From Tubulanus polymorphus (taxonomy: Eukaryota > Nemertea > Palaeonemertea > Tubulaniformes > Tubulanidae), in the NCBI RefSeq assembly GCF_964204645.1, contig NC_134026.1:744001-808000 (forward strand): 64,000 bases of DNA, in the 5' to 3' direction. Below the pieces are notes generated by a model. The model worked only from the letters and a program-made list of their open reading frames with translations. It ran no database searches and was not told the DNA's origin. This document shows positions 41,901 through 55,062 of the stretch, in pieces (position 1 is the first letter of the stretch; every line of letters starts with the position of its first letter). A program made the translations under genes and the position numbers.

Positions 41901-44900
41901 TTCTACTATATAGCCTTATCCCTTAACTAACCATATTCTAAGCCTAAACCCAATTCTAGCATTATACCTAACCAGTCAGTAGTCACAATAATGATTGTCT
42001 TAACAACAGTGAGTTTCAGTGTATTATATTTACCGTATTCAGGTCTATTTGATTGATGAATCTCAGATGTATCTGATGAATGAGTATAAGCGCTGCTACT
42101 GCTCGTAGAAGTCGGCGTTGGAGACGTCAATCTAGACTTACTGCTACTTCGGCTTTTCGAAGCTATATCACAACCCAAATTAGCGAAATGTTCAGCTAAT
42201 TTTCCGATGGCTTGAGCATCAGCTGAACTCGATTGGCCTGAAATGTAGAACCAAACATTTTTATGAACCATTTGATACGTTTGATTTGAACTACTACACT
42301 ACATACCTTGTAAAGAGCGCTTGTAAACTCCTTGTACAATCGAGGCAATTCGATAACAAACAAACGCCAGGTAAAAATTCATGTTCGTGATTTCATCGAT
42401 GCCCATCTGATCACAATATTGCTGAATATATTTACGCATTTTAGGAATACCCAACTCGACGATATTCGCTTTACCAAAACCTGTTAATGTTTAATGATAT
42501 CAATATCAGATGTTGAAGATCAATGCTGTCGCTAGAAGATAATTACTAGATCAATATCTAACCTGGTAGAGTCGGTATTGTATTCGGTAAGATGTAAGGT
42601 AAACAGTTCGTAGCTAGATCGGATAACGGATCTCCTAACGTTGACATTTCCCAATCAAGTACGGCTAAAACTTCCGGTCGATCCTTGTGGAATATCAGAT
42701 TATCAATTCTAAAATTACAAATTCATTTAATCATGTAATAAATTCAGGGAATCCATAATTCTACCCGATTTGTAAGAATCCAAAACCCACACTGGACCCA
42801 TTTCAATACAGGGTCGTGCCACTTTCCACCCATTTACAAATCCTGTCAGATTTTTTCTGATGTTTCCAAGTGATTGTAAAAAATTCCCTGAGTGAATCAA
42901 GACATAGTCAATAGCATTACCCAAATTCCCTAAGTTTCCAGGTTTTTGGTAAAAACCTAAAAAAATTTCCCCGATTTTTCTGATTCCCTGATTTTTCCAG
43001 TCAGTGACTGTCCTTCAGTAGTCGTACTACCGGTAGATAGTGATGTTTAGTCATTATTATTACCTGAAATCTCCATGTACAACAGTACATTTCTCTTCTG
43101 TCGGAAGTCGATCTTTCAACCAAGATATCAGAGTATTCATCGGTTTAATCTCATGAGTTTTACTCGCTTCAAATTGTTTCTCCCATCGCTGCAAATTTCT
43201 CTTCATGTATTCACCTATAACAAACAGAACCACCGGATAAGACGGAGGATCTCATGGTACTAATTAGAGTCGCCACTTTCTGCCAATTTACAAATTCTGA
43301 ATTTCCCCCGAATTTTCTATGTTATAACACAGAAAAAATACTTGGTTTGAAATGTTACAATCTATTCAGTAATCACGAATCCTGCATTGATAAAGAAATG
43401 CATGGTCAATATCCATATTCCCTGTGTTTTCCAGTTTTTTTTGCAAAATTTGTCGAATTTCCTGAGCTTTCCCCAAGCTTCCAAAGTTTTTTCAGGTCAG
43501 TTGCCGTCCTGCTAATCATTTGATCATGTACAAAATGTAAATTTTTACAACCTATCCTAGATAATTGAAATGAGATCATTACGCCTCTGGGCTGCACCGA
43601 TGCAGGGGGATACCGTGGAGAGACCTACCTCTTTTACCGAAGTCACCGAGTCCAGCTGCATCGATATCAACTTTATGTATTTTACTAAGTACTTCGTTCA
43701 TAGCGGAATAAATAGCAGTTCTTTCACTGCTTGTCATTTCAGGCAGAAGTGGATTCGTATAAACGACACCAGAGACGTATTCCATCATATAAAACGGCGT
43801 TCCTAACAACCTAGAAATATTCTATCAAATTTCATCAACCCTCGATTGAGATTTTACGCAAACTGATTTTATGAGTTGCAGAGAAGCCATTACGACCCGG
43901 TGTCAAATCAATAAATGCAAACACTGGTAATACTTGGTTCCAAAATACCACCAGTCTTCAAATTTACAGAAATGATTTCGGGTTGGAAGGCTTCGTAACC
44001 TACGTAGAATCTTCATTGAAATGAATCATTTTCGGTACAGGAACACCTTGTTCTCCTAACGCTTTCATCACGCGGTATTCTCTCTCTATCGCATGGGCCG
44101 ATGGTAACAGTTGACCGGGCTACAAACGCATAACAAAAACTTCTCAAAATACAGTCACTGTTTGTCTCGTGTTTGTTTTAGTGTTTGTTGAGAACTTACT
44201 GGTTTTTTACGAAGCACGACTTCTTTACCCGCATATTTAATGTGATATGTAGGATTTGATTGACCGTGTTTGTAATATCGAATAATAGGTTTCTCTACAA
44301 AATAACAATATAATTATTTTCAGTTTTCTGAATTTATGGTTGAAATGTTTAGTTTTTTGAGTCAGTATTTTACCATTAGAATGAACTTTCAGTGTCCAGT
44401 TCAGATATTTCTGTAACTTGTCCAGGTTCGGCAGTTTGTGCTGTTCCGGTACAGATATCGTACCCGGACTGAAACCTTTCAGAGGAAATCCGAGAGCTTC
44501 TTCTAATTCACATACAGCTTTATCAACAGTTTCAACCTGTTTCAACCATAAATACAGCATTTACACAACTGAATTACACAAGAATACATTTCAAGATTAT
44601 ATTCAAGGGGTGCTTTCCATTAGGTGGAAATGTGGTTGACATTAGAAACTTTCCTTATTATTCCAGTCATTGATAATGAATTCAATTTGTAAATGATCTA
44701 ATATTCATCATCTTATTCCAGGTATGATCAAAGGACACCATAATAAAGGAATCAGACTTTTCCAAAAGGGTCGCTACAAAAACAAACCTTAATCGTTTTC
44801 ATTCCGAGTTCTCGAGCATTTTTCAAATTCAATCCCATATCGTCGAGGAATATAGACTGTTCCGGTTTCACGGCTAACTGATCCAAAACGTGTAAATATA

Positions 44901-46325
44901 TCCTCAAATCCGGTTTCTTTAAACCAACTCGACATGATTCTATTATCTACACACGGAAAAATATATACAATCATTTCAAATAAGAAGATAACGCACATCT
45001 TCAGCTGAAGGAAACTTTTCTGACTTATTCTTTCCATTCCTATTGTGGGATTTTATATCAGTCATTCCAGGATATAAGGAGTTTTCAAGGCGTCTCAATA
45101 GAGAAAATTTCAAATTTTGAGGCTTCCACTTCCTGGAAGTGTCTGCATCACATTTATATCCATTAAGACTACCTAAACTTGGTTTCTAATTTAGTGACTG
45201 CCTAATTGGGCAAAAACAAATTTCGACTGTAGTCTACTGAAATCTAATGATCTAAAATTCATCAACTAGACATTCAAACTAGACAAAAATAATCGCCTTT
45301 TTCTCACAATTGAAGGAGTTTTCGGCCATTTTGTTCTAATTAAGGGAGTTTCAAGCACTTTTAAAAGCATGTTCCATTTACAAGGAGTGTTTAAGGAATC
45401 AAAAAGTTATAAGGGACACTGCTATTGTGGAATTTAATATAAGGGAATTGCGAGTTCAACTTACCACATCAAATATATGCTTTTTGATCGGCATAAATGA
45501 CTCATGTTTGTTAATCATCCAGTTATTTGTAAGAAGAGCTGTTTTTATACCTTCCGCTTTCATACAAGCCACAGCGTCGAGCATTTCAGGTGACGGTGTC
45601 GCCAAATCGCTATGGAAACTAGGCAACAATCCGGTCATATCCATGCGACGACCGACCTAAGATTCAAACGAAATATTTATCTTTAGAAATCTGTCGTTTC
45701 CTTAGTATAATAATAGTAATGAATATTAGAAAATGGTTATTACCTTTTTCTCACATTCCTCGGAGAATTTCTTGGCAAAATCTTGCGGAGTAATTTCTCC
45801 GCGCTCTAACGTCATCCAAGCGCCATCTTCTCCATTCTCTCGAATTACGTCCACTAAAGTTCCCTGCGGCAAATTCAATTTTTCTTCATGAGCTAATCAT
45901 TAATAAAAAGATGTATAAATTATTTCTCAAAGGCAAATAATATTCAAATTGAAAGTACTGCTCTGTGCTCAATATCATTCAAGCTTTTTAGACCAAGAAT
46001 AAATAACTGAAAACAGATTCTGTCAGAGAGAACAGAGCTCTGAGATTTGCACTGAATACACAGTGCGCGGTCATAAAATTTGTAAATTTAATGGCTTTGA
46101 AGAGAAATTCTACCCACCCCTAAAGAATCACGGGGAAGCCCATATGAAGTGAATGGTTTAAATACCTGTGAATATAGGTTCTGGTGGCGGCAGAATAACT
46201 CCTCCCATGTCAAATATAACGGCTTTAATTTGATTGACAGCTGAAGAGCACAGCAGCCTCTTACTCATATCTATATTCGATCCTAATGTTTTCATTCTCG
46301 AATAAAGTCTCAGCATAGACGTCAT
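38931..46325 (-). CDS. ACAD10: ACAD10: HAD + aminoglycoside-kinase-like + acyl-CoA dehydrogenase fusion
   Basis: Mitochondrial/peroxisomal-type fatty-acid enzyme; the family kinase and dehydrogenase halves act on 4-hydroxy acids in mammals. Twenty exons: 46325-46166, 45892-45744, 45656-45465, 44946-44788, 44536-44374, 44294-44200, 44119-44004, 43810-43629, 43214-43064, 42708-42563, 42480-42307, 42237-42034, 41620-41454, 41333-41193, 40919-40782, 40696-40606, 40360-40202, 40090-39918, 39550-39329, 39083-38931; phases agree, 1044 aa (human 1059). The HAD-like part is at about 33-220: FDMGGV (nucleophile Asp39, second motif-I Asp replaced by Gly, as in human ACAD10), LLTNN, KKPD, FLDDMG. The APH-like part is at about 240-570 with VVHGDFRIDN and VLDWE. 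A Ser-rich linker (about 585-625) is followed by the ACAD part: [58 protein letters not shown]. The start is the first ATG after a 5' UTR acceptor. Confidence 0.95.
41822..41885 (-). repeat. tRNA-derived SINE fragment in ACAD10 intron
   Basis: Minus strand reads TGGCTCTGTCGGTAGGG (A-box-like) and about 35 nt later GGGCTCGATTTT (B-box-like). The spacing is that of a tRNA head, but the cloverleaf is not intact. Confidence 0.5.
42731..43515. repeat. Two related dispersed repeat copies in ACAD10 introns
   Basis: Segments at about 42731-43040 and 43256-43515 share the order GTCG(TG)CCACTTTC, CAATTTACAAAT or CATTTACAAAT, then CCCTGA- and TTTCCAG-rich stretches and GTCAGT..CTGTCCT/CCGTCCT at the end. 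They flank the exon at 43064-43214. The match is patchy and judged by eye. Confidence 0.4.
45299..45415 (+). repeat. Dispersed repeat, copy A, in ACAD10 intron
   Basis: Contains CAATTGAAGGAGTTTTCGG, AATTAAGGGAGTTTCAAGCA and CATTTACAAGGAGT. The reverse complement of about 51107-51222 carries the same blocks in the same order (AATTGAAGGAGTTTTGGG, AATTAAAGGAGTTTCAAGCA, CATTTCGAAGGAGT). Confidence 0.65.
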
Positions 46326-47469
46326 GTCTGCAGCTCGAAATGAAAACTGAATATTTCACCTGAAACACAATCAATAATAGACAATTTCACAGTCACACTC
46401 ACGGGAACTGACTGAGATACTTCAACTAATCAATTTTCAGCGTCAAATCAAACAAACAAGGGTTCATACAATTTGGAGTCTCTGATTTTCATAGGGCTAA
46501 ATATGCAAATTCCCATATAGCTATTAAATGAGGAAACCACTAAGGCAGAAGTTTATGAAAACAGATTTTTGGCCTACAGGACACCTGAAACCAGAAATTA
46601 TCCAGACCACATTCTTAAATTGCATAGCTTTTTCATAAATTCGGGTAGCCTACAAGATTTCGAACTTAATTTTTGAGAATTGAAAAAAAATTTATGAATT
46701 TCCATAATCTTTTCAGCATTTTCACGACTAGTGAAACCCTTAAGAATTTCATAAAATTAAATTCTAAGAGTTTTATGCCTTCTGCCTGCATAAAGTGACC
46801 TCAAATATAAATAGGGCAAAAGAAGATTGCTTTCTGTGAAATGGAAAATAACCTGGACGAGCACTTTATTATTGGCAAACTGAATTCAATCTATACAATT
46901 TCGGTTGATTTATTGGACATAATAGTAACGACGTAAATGAAAGGAAGGGGATTAATAGGAGATAACAAAGCTCAGGAGGAGCTGCAGGAGGACACAGCAG
47001 ATGATAAACAACGACGTCAACTGCAGCCAGCAGAGCCTGGATGGAATCTCTTTTTATGGAAATATTACACATCTGTAGGGAGCTTTGAACAGACTATAGT
47101 ATACTCTAATAACATAACGCGTCAAATACATGAATATGAAATCGAATAGTAATTACCTTAGACCATTGAAACTGAATTAAAACAGGGACGATGCCTCGTA
47201 ATCTCATTAATCTGTTTCTGACAGCCAGAAAATGAAATATACTGAATCGGGCTACAGGTCGGACTTCATATATCACCGCACCAAAATCCACTGATACATC
47301 AAACAATTCCTGGTTAACTATTCAGTAAATTATTAACCCATTAGGATAGATATCATAAGATAAATTCACTCAAATAATATCAACTTTTATTCATGCAACA
47401 AAAGACAGAAAGATGGGTATTGATTATTGTGTTATATATCGGTCGTCCGTGCACGCGTCCAAAACCATC
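46326..47469. promoter_or_regulatory. Intergenic region between ACAD10 and FBXO21 starts
   Basis: Head-to-head spacer of 1.1 kb. An acceptor GTGTTTCAG at about 46362 (minus strand) shows that ACAD10 has an upstream 5' UTR exon here. The minus-strand open frame 47306-47106 ends at a donor-like AAG|GTAATT near 47157 and could contain that first exon, but its frame does not continue into ACAD10. No domain is recognised. Confidence 0.45.
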
Positions 47470-50400
47470 ATGGCGGACATAAAAACAAACTTATGTCATT
47501 TACCGCAAGAAATATTGGAACAAGTGCTGAAAAACGAGCGCTTGTGTCACAAAGACCTGTGCAATGTATCTAGAACGTGCTGCTATTTGAGTCAGGTTTC
47601 GAGAAGTAATGAATTATGGCGCACTCTGTTTAAAAGAAGGTAAAATACCCCTTCAAAAGTTGACATTTCGCCGTATTATTGACAGGTGGCAGCACCATCC
47701 GGTCCTCAATTTTTAAGCGAATTGACAAACGCTTAAATTTGGATCATCCAGTTTCCCAGTACCTAGGATACTAAATGATTTGTTAGCTACTATTCTCTCC
47801 CAAACTTAGACAAATACCACCAGCCCCACGGCCTGTCGTGTACTACTGTGAAAGTGAAAGAAATGACGATGACAGTCCAACAACCCGGCGCTTATGTCGC
47901 TTTTCAACCCCGAGTTAGAATACCTTTTCAGACTAAAAAGATATTATGCGATAGATATAGCATCGCATGAATTCTACTTTATGTTAATGACATATTTGTA
48001 GGTATCCTGTTTTGTACAGGATGTTAGAATTATCAAAAGTTGCTGAGGCTAATGAATGGCGAGACCATTATAAATGTCGACATATTATGTCGCGGTCAAT
48101 TAGACAAGAAAATCAACTGCTATCTCCGAGATTTTACCACAGAATGGAAGTTCCAGATAGTGGATTTAATAGTTTAGTTGTGCTCGAAGAAAGTCATCCA
48201 TTCGGTGAAATGTTTGTGAAAGATGAACTGATGTCACTTATTCATGAAGATTCTATGTATGTATGACCTGATGATGTTAATTCAAATACATCCACGATAT
48301 CCAACTAATCGTTACTGTCTTACTTTTGATTTTTCACAGGTGTGACAATTTAACGGAGAAATACTATGCCGCGAAAGTATTACAATTTTTTGAAACAAAA
48401 CGTTTAAAAGGCAAATGGAGGGAGCTATTAGGATTACCGTGTAATCAGCAATCTCTCGAGAAAGGTATCCGTAAAATAGTGTTTGAAATGACTGTAATTC
48501 CACAAATCTTATTTATTAAACGCTTTGATTATGACTGTGGTAATTCAGGTGCAATATTCATAGCGCAGTGGTGCCAAACGTGGAATTATATTTCGGAAAT
48601 GGGAATCTGTGAAGAACTGGATGTGATAGCTTCGCAAGTGAAAGCTACTGTTAATCAGAGACATTCTTCTCATCCACTCGTTCAACTTACACTACCTTGT
48701 TTCTCAGGTTTGTTTTAGCTTCACGCGTTGCCTGTCAATCTGCTGAACTTAATATCTAAATGTGTTTCGATCAATTTCAGAATTGAATGCTGATTATTGG
48801 TCGGTCGGTCAAAGTCGACAAATTCTAGATTGTTTAAATCTTGTATTATACACAGAGTTAGGATTTTATGGCAATGAAGAAGATTATTATGACATGAAAA
48901 ATTCATTTATTGATAAGGTGAATGTTCTGAATCATATTTATTTAGAGCGTGAAAATTTGTATGACTTGAGGGATACCTGTTGGATGTTATATTATTCAGG
49001 ATCAGAATAGAATTTTTGAATAGAGTCAAGCCTACTGTATCTATAGATTTATATGAATATACAGAGATGCTAGTTTTCCGGAAATATCCGGAATTCCGGA
49101 AATTTAGGATCGCCGATGTCAATTCCGGAAATTGGGTGAGAATTCCTCGCGGCGTTCTAAATTCCGGAATTTTGGTACTTTGGCCCTAGCATCTCTGGAA
49201 TATATTTATCAAGATTTTTAAGATACACGAAATACCCAATACATTTATTTTCCAGGTTTTAGAAACTAGAAGAGGAATTCCAATCACGCTATCGATTATA
49301 TATGCAAGCATCGCGAGAAGACTTGGAGTTCTGTGTGAACCAGTCAACTTTCCTAGTCATTTCTTACTGCGTTGGAAAGAGTATCCTGCAGAGTAAGTTT
49401 CAATTTCCGTAGTTATTGAGTTACTCCTTACTTAAATCAACTGTTGATACCAGAGTGAAAATTAGAATTGTTTATTTTAACTTTCAGTTCAGAGAATTCA
49501 TCCTATTCATATATAGATGCGTTTGATCGCGGTAAACGTCTGTCCCAGTTGGATCTTCACTCTGTATTTCCGCAGTTATTTCATGTGTTGACCCGGCAGC
49601 CGGATTCATTACTAGCAGCGGTTGAACCCGTGAAAGTGTTCGAGAGAATGGCGAGGAATTTAGTGAACATCGCTCGTCAGAGAGACCGAGCCGGCGGTGA
49701 TGCTATGTCGTTATTGCGTAATGTTGTTGATCTATTCGTTACTATATGTCCCGAAGATATGAACATGAATTTACTGTTAGTTCGAATATCTACTCATCTC
49801 GGTATCAATTTAACTCAGGTAAAAAAATCAGAGGTTGTCCATTTATTATGTATTCAACAGTTTGGTAGGCGCTATACCTCCTTTCTCTTTACCCTGGCCT
49901 TGCACATCTGATCCCTTCATAGTCAATGTTCTAAGAGAAACAAATGCTGTCGATATATTTGATGGATGGGATAAGACAAAGATGGGTTTGATTAAATAAG
50001 TTTTCTTTACTGCATAATTATTCAAGCTCCAAAAAGCTTCTGAACCCATTTTGATAAGAGATTTTACACTTTCAAGCATTTTAGCGTAATCAAACTTTTA
50101 GCAGTGAAAAGGTTAAGAGTTTCTTATCTCTCTTTGACAGCGATGTTCATACTTGTAAGTATTATTTACTATCACTATTCTATAGATGATGGAAAGGCTT
50201 CAGACTATTCCGATGGTAATGGGCACACACATGCTCGGTGAATTAACCGTTACAATGGAACAACTTCGTTATCGGCAAGTTTCATTGGACGATGACGATG
50301 ATCAGAATTCAGTGGTAAATATCGTATATTCATTATTACAAATCTACCCCAATATGAGCTACAGGTAATACATGATAGAGAGTGCAGGAAAATGATTAGA

Positions 50401-51068
50401 ACATATCAGCAGCTGAACCTTGCCTTAATAACCTGGGAGTGAAAATCATTTTGTTTTTATTAAATTTGTAGGTTGTGAAGAAGAGAAAACCTCGAAGTAA
50501 AGTTGAATTTTCAGTTGGTTTGATTATGAGGCATAAAAGGTAAACTTAGAGTATTTGATGAAAATGTGTCGATCGTTTTGTTGGACATATGATCAGATGG
50601 TTAATATAGTTGTTAAGTGTTTATGTAAATGGTTGTAGGTATAATTACACGTGTGTTATTTATGGTTGGGATGAGAAATGTGAAAGCAGTCGTGAATGGA
50701 TCGAACAAATGGGAGTTTACAATCTACCGAACAAAGATAAACAACCATTTTATAACGTCCTCGTTGAAGATGGTTCCAACAGATACGCAGCGCAAGGTAG
50801 AAAAAAGTGTCGAAAAATCTTTGAAAGGAGACTTTAATTTCTGCAATTCCTTCACACATTTTCCTATTGTTTACTTGTAGAAAATCTTACCCATTGTCCG
50901 CAGCCGGTAGAAGTGACTCATCCAGAAATCGGGAAATATTTCCGCAAGTTTACCGGCTATTGTTACATGATGAATGCGGAGAAACAAGCCGAATATCCTG
51001 AAGATATGGATTTAACAATCGAAGCGAATCCTTATCCCGGATTTTATGCTTTCGGCGACTCACTGTAA
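47470..51068 (+). CDS. FBXO21: F-box only protein 21
   Basis: Substrate-recognition subunit of an SCF ubiquitin ligase. Eleven exons: 47470-47639, 48002-48256, 48340-48464, 48549-48707, 48781-48917, 49256-49392, 49488-49818, 50186-50314, 50472-50539, 50639-50796, 50881-51068; phases agree, 618 aa (human 628). Domains: F-box at about 8-55 (LPQEILEQVL, LWRTLFKRR); SirB1/transglutaminase-like core at about 237-345 (LGFYGNEEDYYD, RRGIPITLSIIYASIARRLG, FPSHFLLRW); YccV/HspQ-type domain at about 488-560 (FSVGLIMRHKRYNYTCVIYGWD, YNVLVEDGSNRYAAQ). The start MADIKTNLCHLP is chosen because ATGGCG is the better context and sits at the usual distance from the F-box. A longer in-frame ATG lies at 47413. 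Intron 5 carries a hAT-like MITE. Confidence 0.94.
49062..49197. mobile_element. hAT-like MITE in FBXO21 intron
   Basis: A 136-bp element with perfect 12-bp terminal inverted repeats CAGAGATGCTAG (49062-49073) and CTAGCATCTCTG (49186-49197). It is flanked by the direct repeat GAATATA on both sides (49055-49061 and 49198-49204). The interior repeats the palindrome TTCCGGAA several times. CAG-type ends and a 7-8-bp target duplication fit hAT non-autonomous elements. There is no coding capacity. Confidence 0.82.
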
Positions 51069-52122
51069 CAGTAATCTTCTGATTGTTTCAATCCACTCTC
51101 AAACTGGGTCCCTACAACTCCTTGATTCCATAAATAACTCCTTCGAAATGGAAAATTCTTTTAAAGGTGCTTGAAACTCCTTTAATTTGAGCAAAATACC
51201 CAAAACTCCTTCAATTATGAGAAATAGACAATTGGAAATCTAGTTTGACCCCTAAATCGTGAATTATAGTGATCAATGTTTTAACATCATGTCCAGGCTA
51301 CATTGCAAGCATACTCTACTGTATTAACCTTTTTTGACCAATGTAAATTTGTGCCAAATGTTAAGCTTATTATTATCAATTGCGAGCAAAAAAAGTTACT
51401 ATTTCTTATGCTATACAATGATATTGTTACATTAAGATGATTTTTCTATCATTAATGATAGCAGTGATTTTATTGTGATTTTGTGCGATTGATTTTCTTT
51501 TTAAGGCATGTAAATTTTCAGCGTTTATACAAAACATTTTGTAAAGACGATCTAGAGCTAAAATAGATGATAAACATTGTGAATATGTAAATTATTTTGT
51601 ACAGAAAGGAAATATTGTGCATAATATGGAGTGTTTAATATAAAAACTGTTTCTATTAATTCGTTTTTAAAAATTTTCATGATGTGATACTTTTTTCGGG
51701 AAGTTCATTATGAATTATGAGTGGTCATTTGTTTTGAACTAAAAATTCGATTAAAAAAACTCGAGAAAATGTTGGATTAATTCATTATTTTAATTTATTT
51801 ACATTTCATAAATAATCGACAGGGAAAAAAAATCGATAAATAAACCCAATTCGTAATAATCACAGAATTTTTTCTACAATATTGCTCCGACCAAGCACCA
51901 CCAAAATTTTCTTGAAAATAAAAATGAAACGTTAATTGCTTATATCGTACAATGTATGCGTAAGATAATGACGTAAGATAAGCCTCCTCAATCTGAATAA
52001 GAGGATTTATCATTCAGGTATTCAATATTTCAAAAAAAAAAGAAGAAATCTTGAAAGCTGTAACCGAACAACTGACACACGTAGATATAAGTTCTATATT
52101 TGTTGAATGAATCCCGAATTGT
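51069..52122. other. Convergent 3' region of FBXO21 and tektin-1
   Basis: FBXO21 3' UTR and AT-rich sequence. A dispersed repeat copy lies at about 51107-51222 (listed separately). The minus-strand 3' end of tektin-1 also falls here. No coding exon is supported. Confidence 0.5.
51107..51222 (-). repeat. Dispersed repeat, copy B, in FBXO21 3' UTR region
   Basis: Reverse-strand relative of the element at 45299-45415, with the same blocks in the same order. It starts about 40 bp after the FBXO21 stop. Confidence 0.65.
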
Positions 52123-54092
<1,970 letters not shown>

Positions 54093-55062
54093 GGTGATGC
54101 TGCAGAAAATAAATAGAAATAGGTTATTTCAAAATGCCTGGATAGGTAAGGTATACCTACACATTGAATACCAGCAGTCCTTCCAATCTAAACCCTGTCA
54201 GCTGTGCGATTCACAATTGGATATTTTTACAAATCACATATGAGTTCGTGTATAAGCCCATCCGACTATAAAAGCTTACCACCAACGATTAAGTAAGTAA
54301 CTAAATAACCCAGCATTGTGGCAATGGCAAAAAAGCAGAAATTCTCACTTTTTTGTTTGACTTTTAACTTTAAGAGCAGTTCTCTAAAAAAACTTCTCCA
54401 GACCAAATTAGTCAATTAAATATCTTAAATATCCATAAAATTAGAATTGAAACTTTCCTAAGATGTCTGATATATTTGTTTGTTATGTTGACGATATTTT
54501 TTACCTGTGTCAAATGGGGGTGTCTGTTTATTTCGGCGATGAACACGACCAAACTGAAACTGTTATGAGATGGATGGCTCACACTGTTTACCTTGACAAC
54601 ATGACCGTGGCTCCGCCTGCTGGCGGGCACCACGGATACGTCAGGAATCCATGTTAGATGGCGCCACTATACGGCTTCGAATGGATCAATTAAATTAATG
54701 TTTTAATCATCAATACAGCACCTTCGAGGTTCCAGTGACAATATTTTGAATAAAAAATAATATCTTTTAGTTAGTTTAATTTGAGATGACTGATTTAATT
54801 ACGATTTAGAACTTCGATATTTTGTTCGGATTATCAGTTCCACGTGGACTATGTTTACAAACCGTGGAGGTGTGTAAAGAATCAGCCAATCAGTGAACAG
54901 TGGATCCAGAGTCTCAGGCAAGGTCAAGGTTGGTTGTACTGGCTGGGGAAAATCTCTAAACAGTTACTGCACTGCTGTCCTGTTCTTGTCGTTTTATGGG
55001 GGCTATACACAAGTGAATATCCTAAATACAGTATCAATAAGAAGATAGAATATTCGAGAATC
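54093..55062. promoter_or_regulatory. Intergenic region between tektin-1 and SLC25A1
   Basis: Divergent promoters of both genes are expected here. The in-frame extension upstream of the SLC25A1 ATG (from 54844) is not conserved carrier sequence and is probably 5' UTR. The frame at 54463-54657 has no recognisable domain. Confidence 0.45.

Noticed and set aside
47106-47306. 66-aa minus-strand frame between ACAD10 and FBXO21
   Set aside because: It ends at a donor-like site, but its frame meets a stop before the ACAD10 ATG, so it can only be 5' UTR on present evidence.
54463-54657. 64-aa plus-strand frame near tektin-1
   Set aside because: No family resemblance and no splice signals placing it in a gene.
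54844-55062. Possible N-terminal extension of SLC25A1
   Set aside because: In frame, but unlike any carrier N-terminus; the ATG at 55063 starts a normal-length protein.
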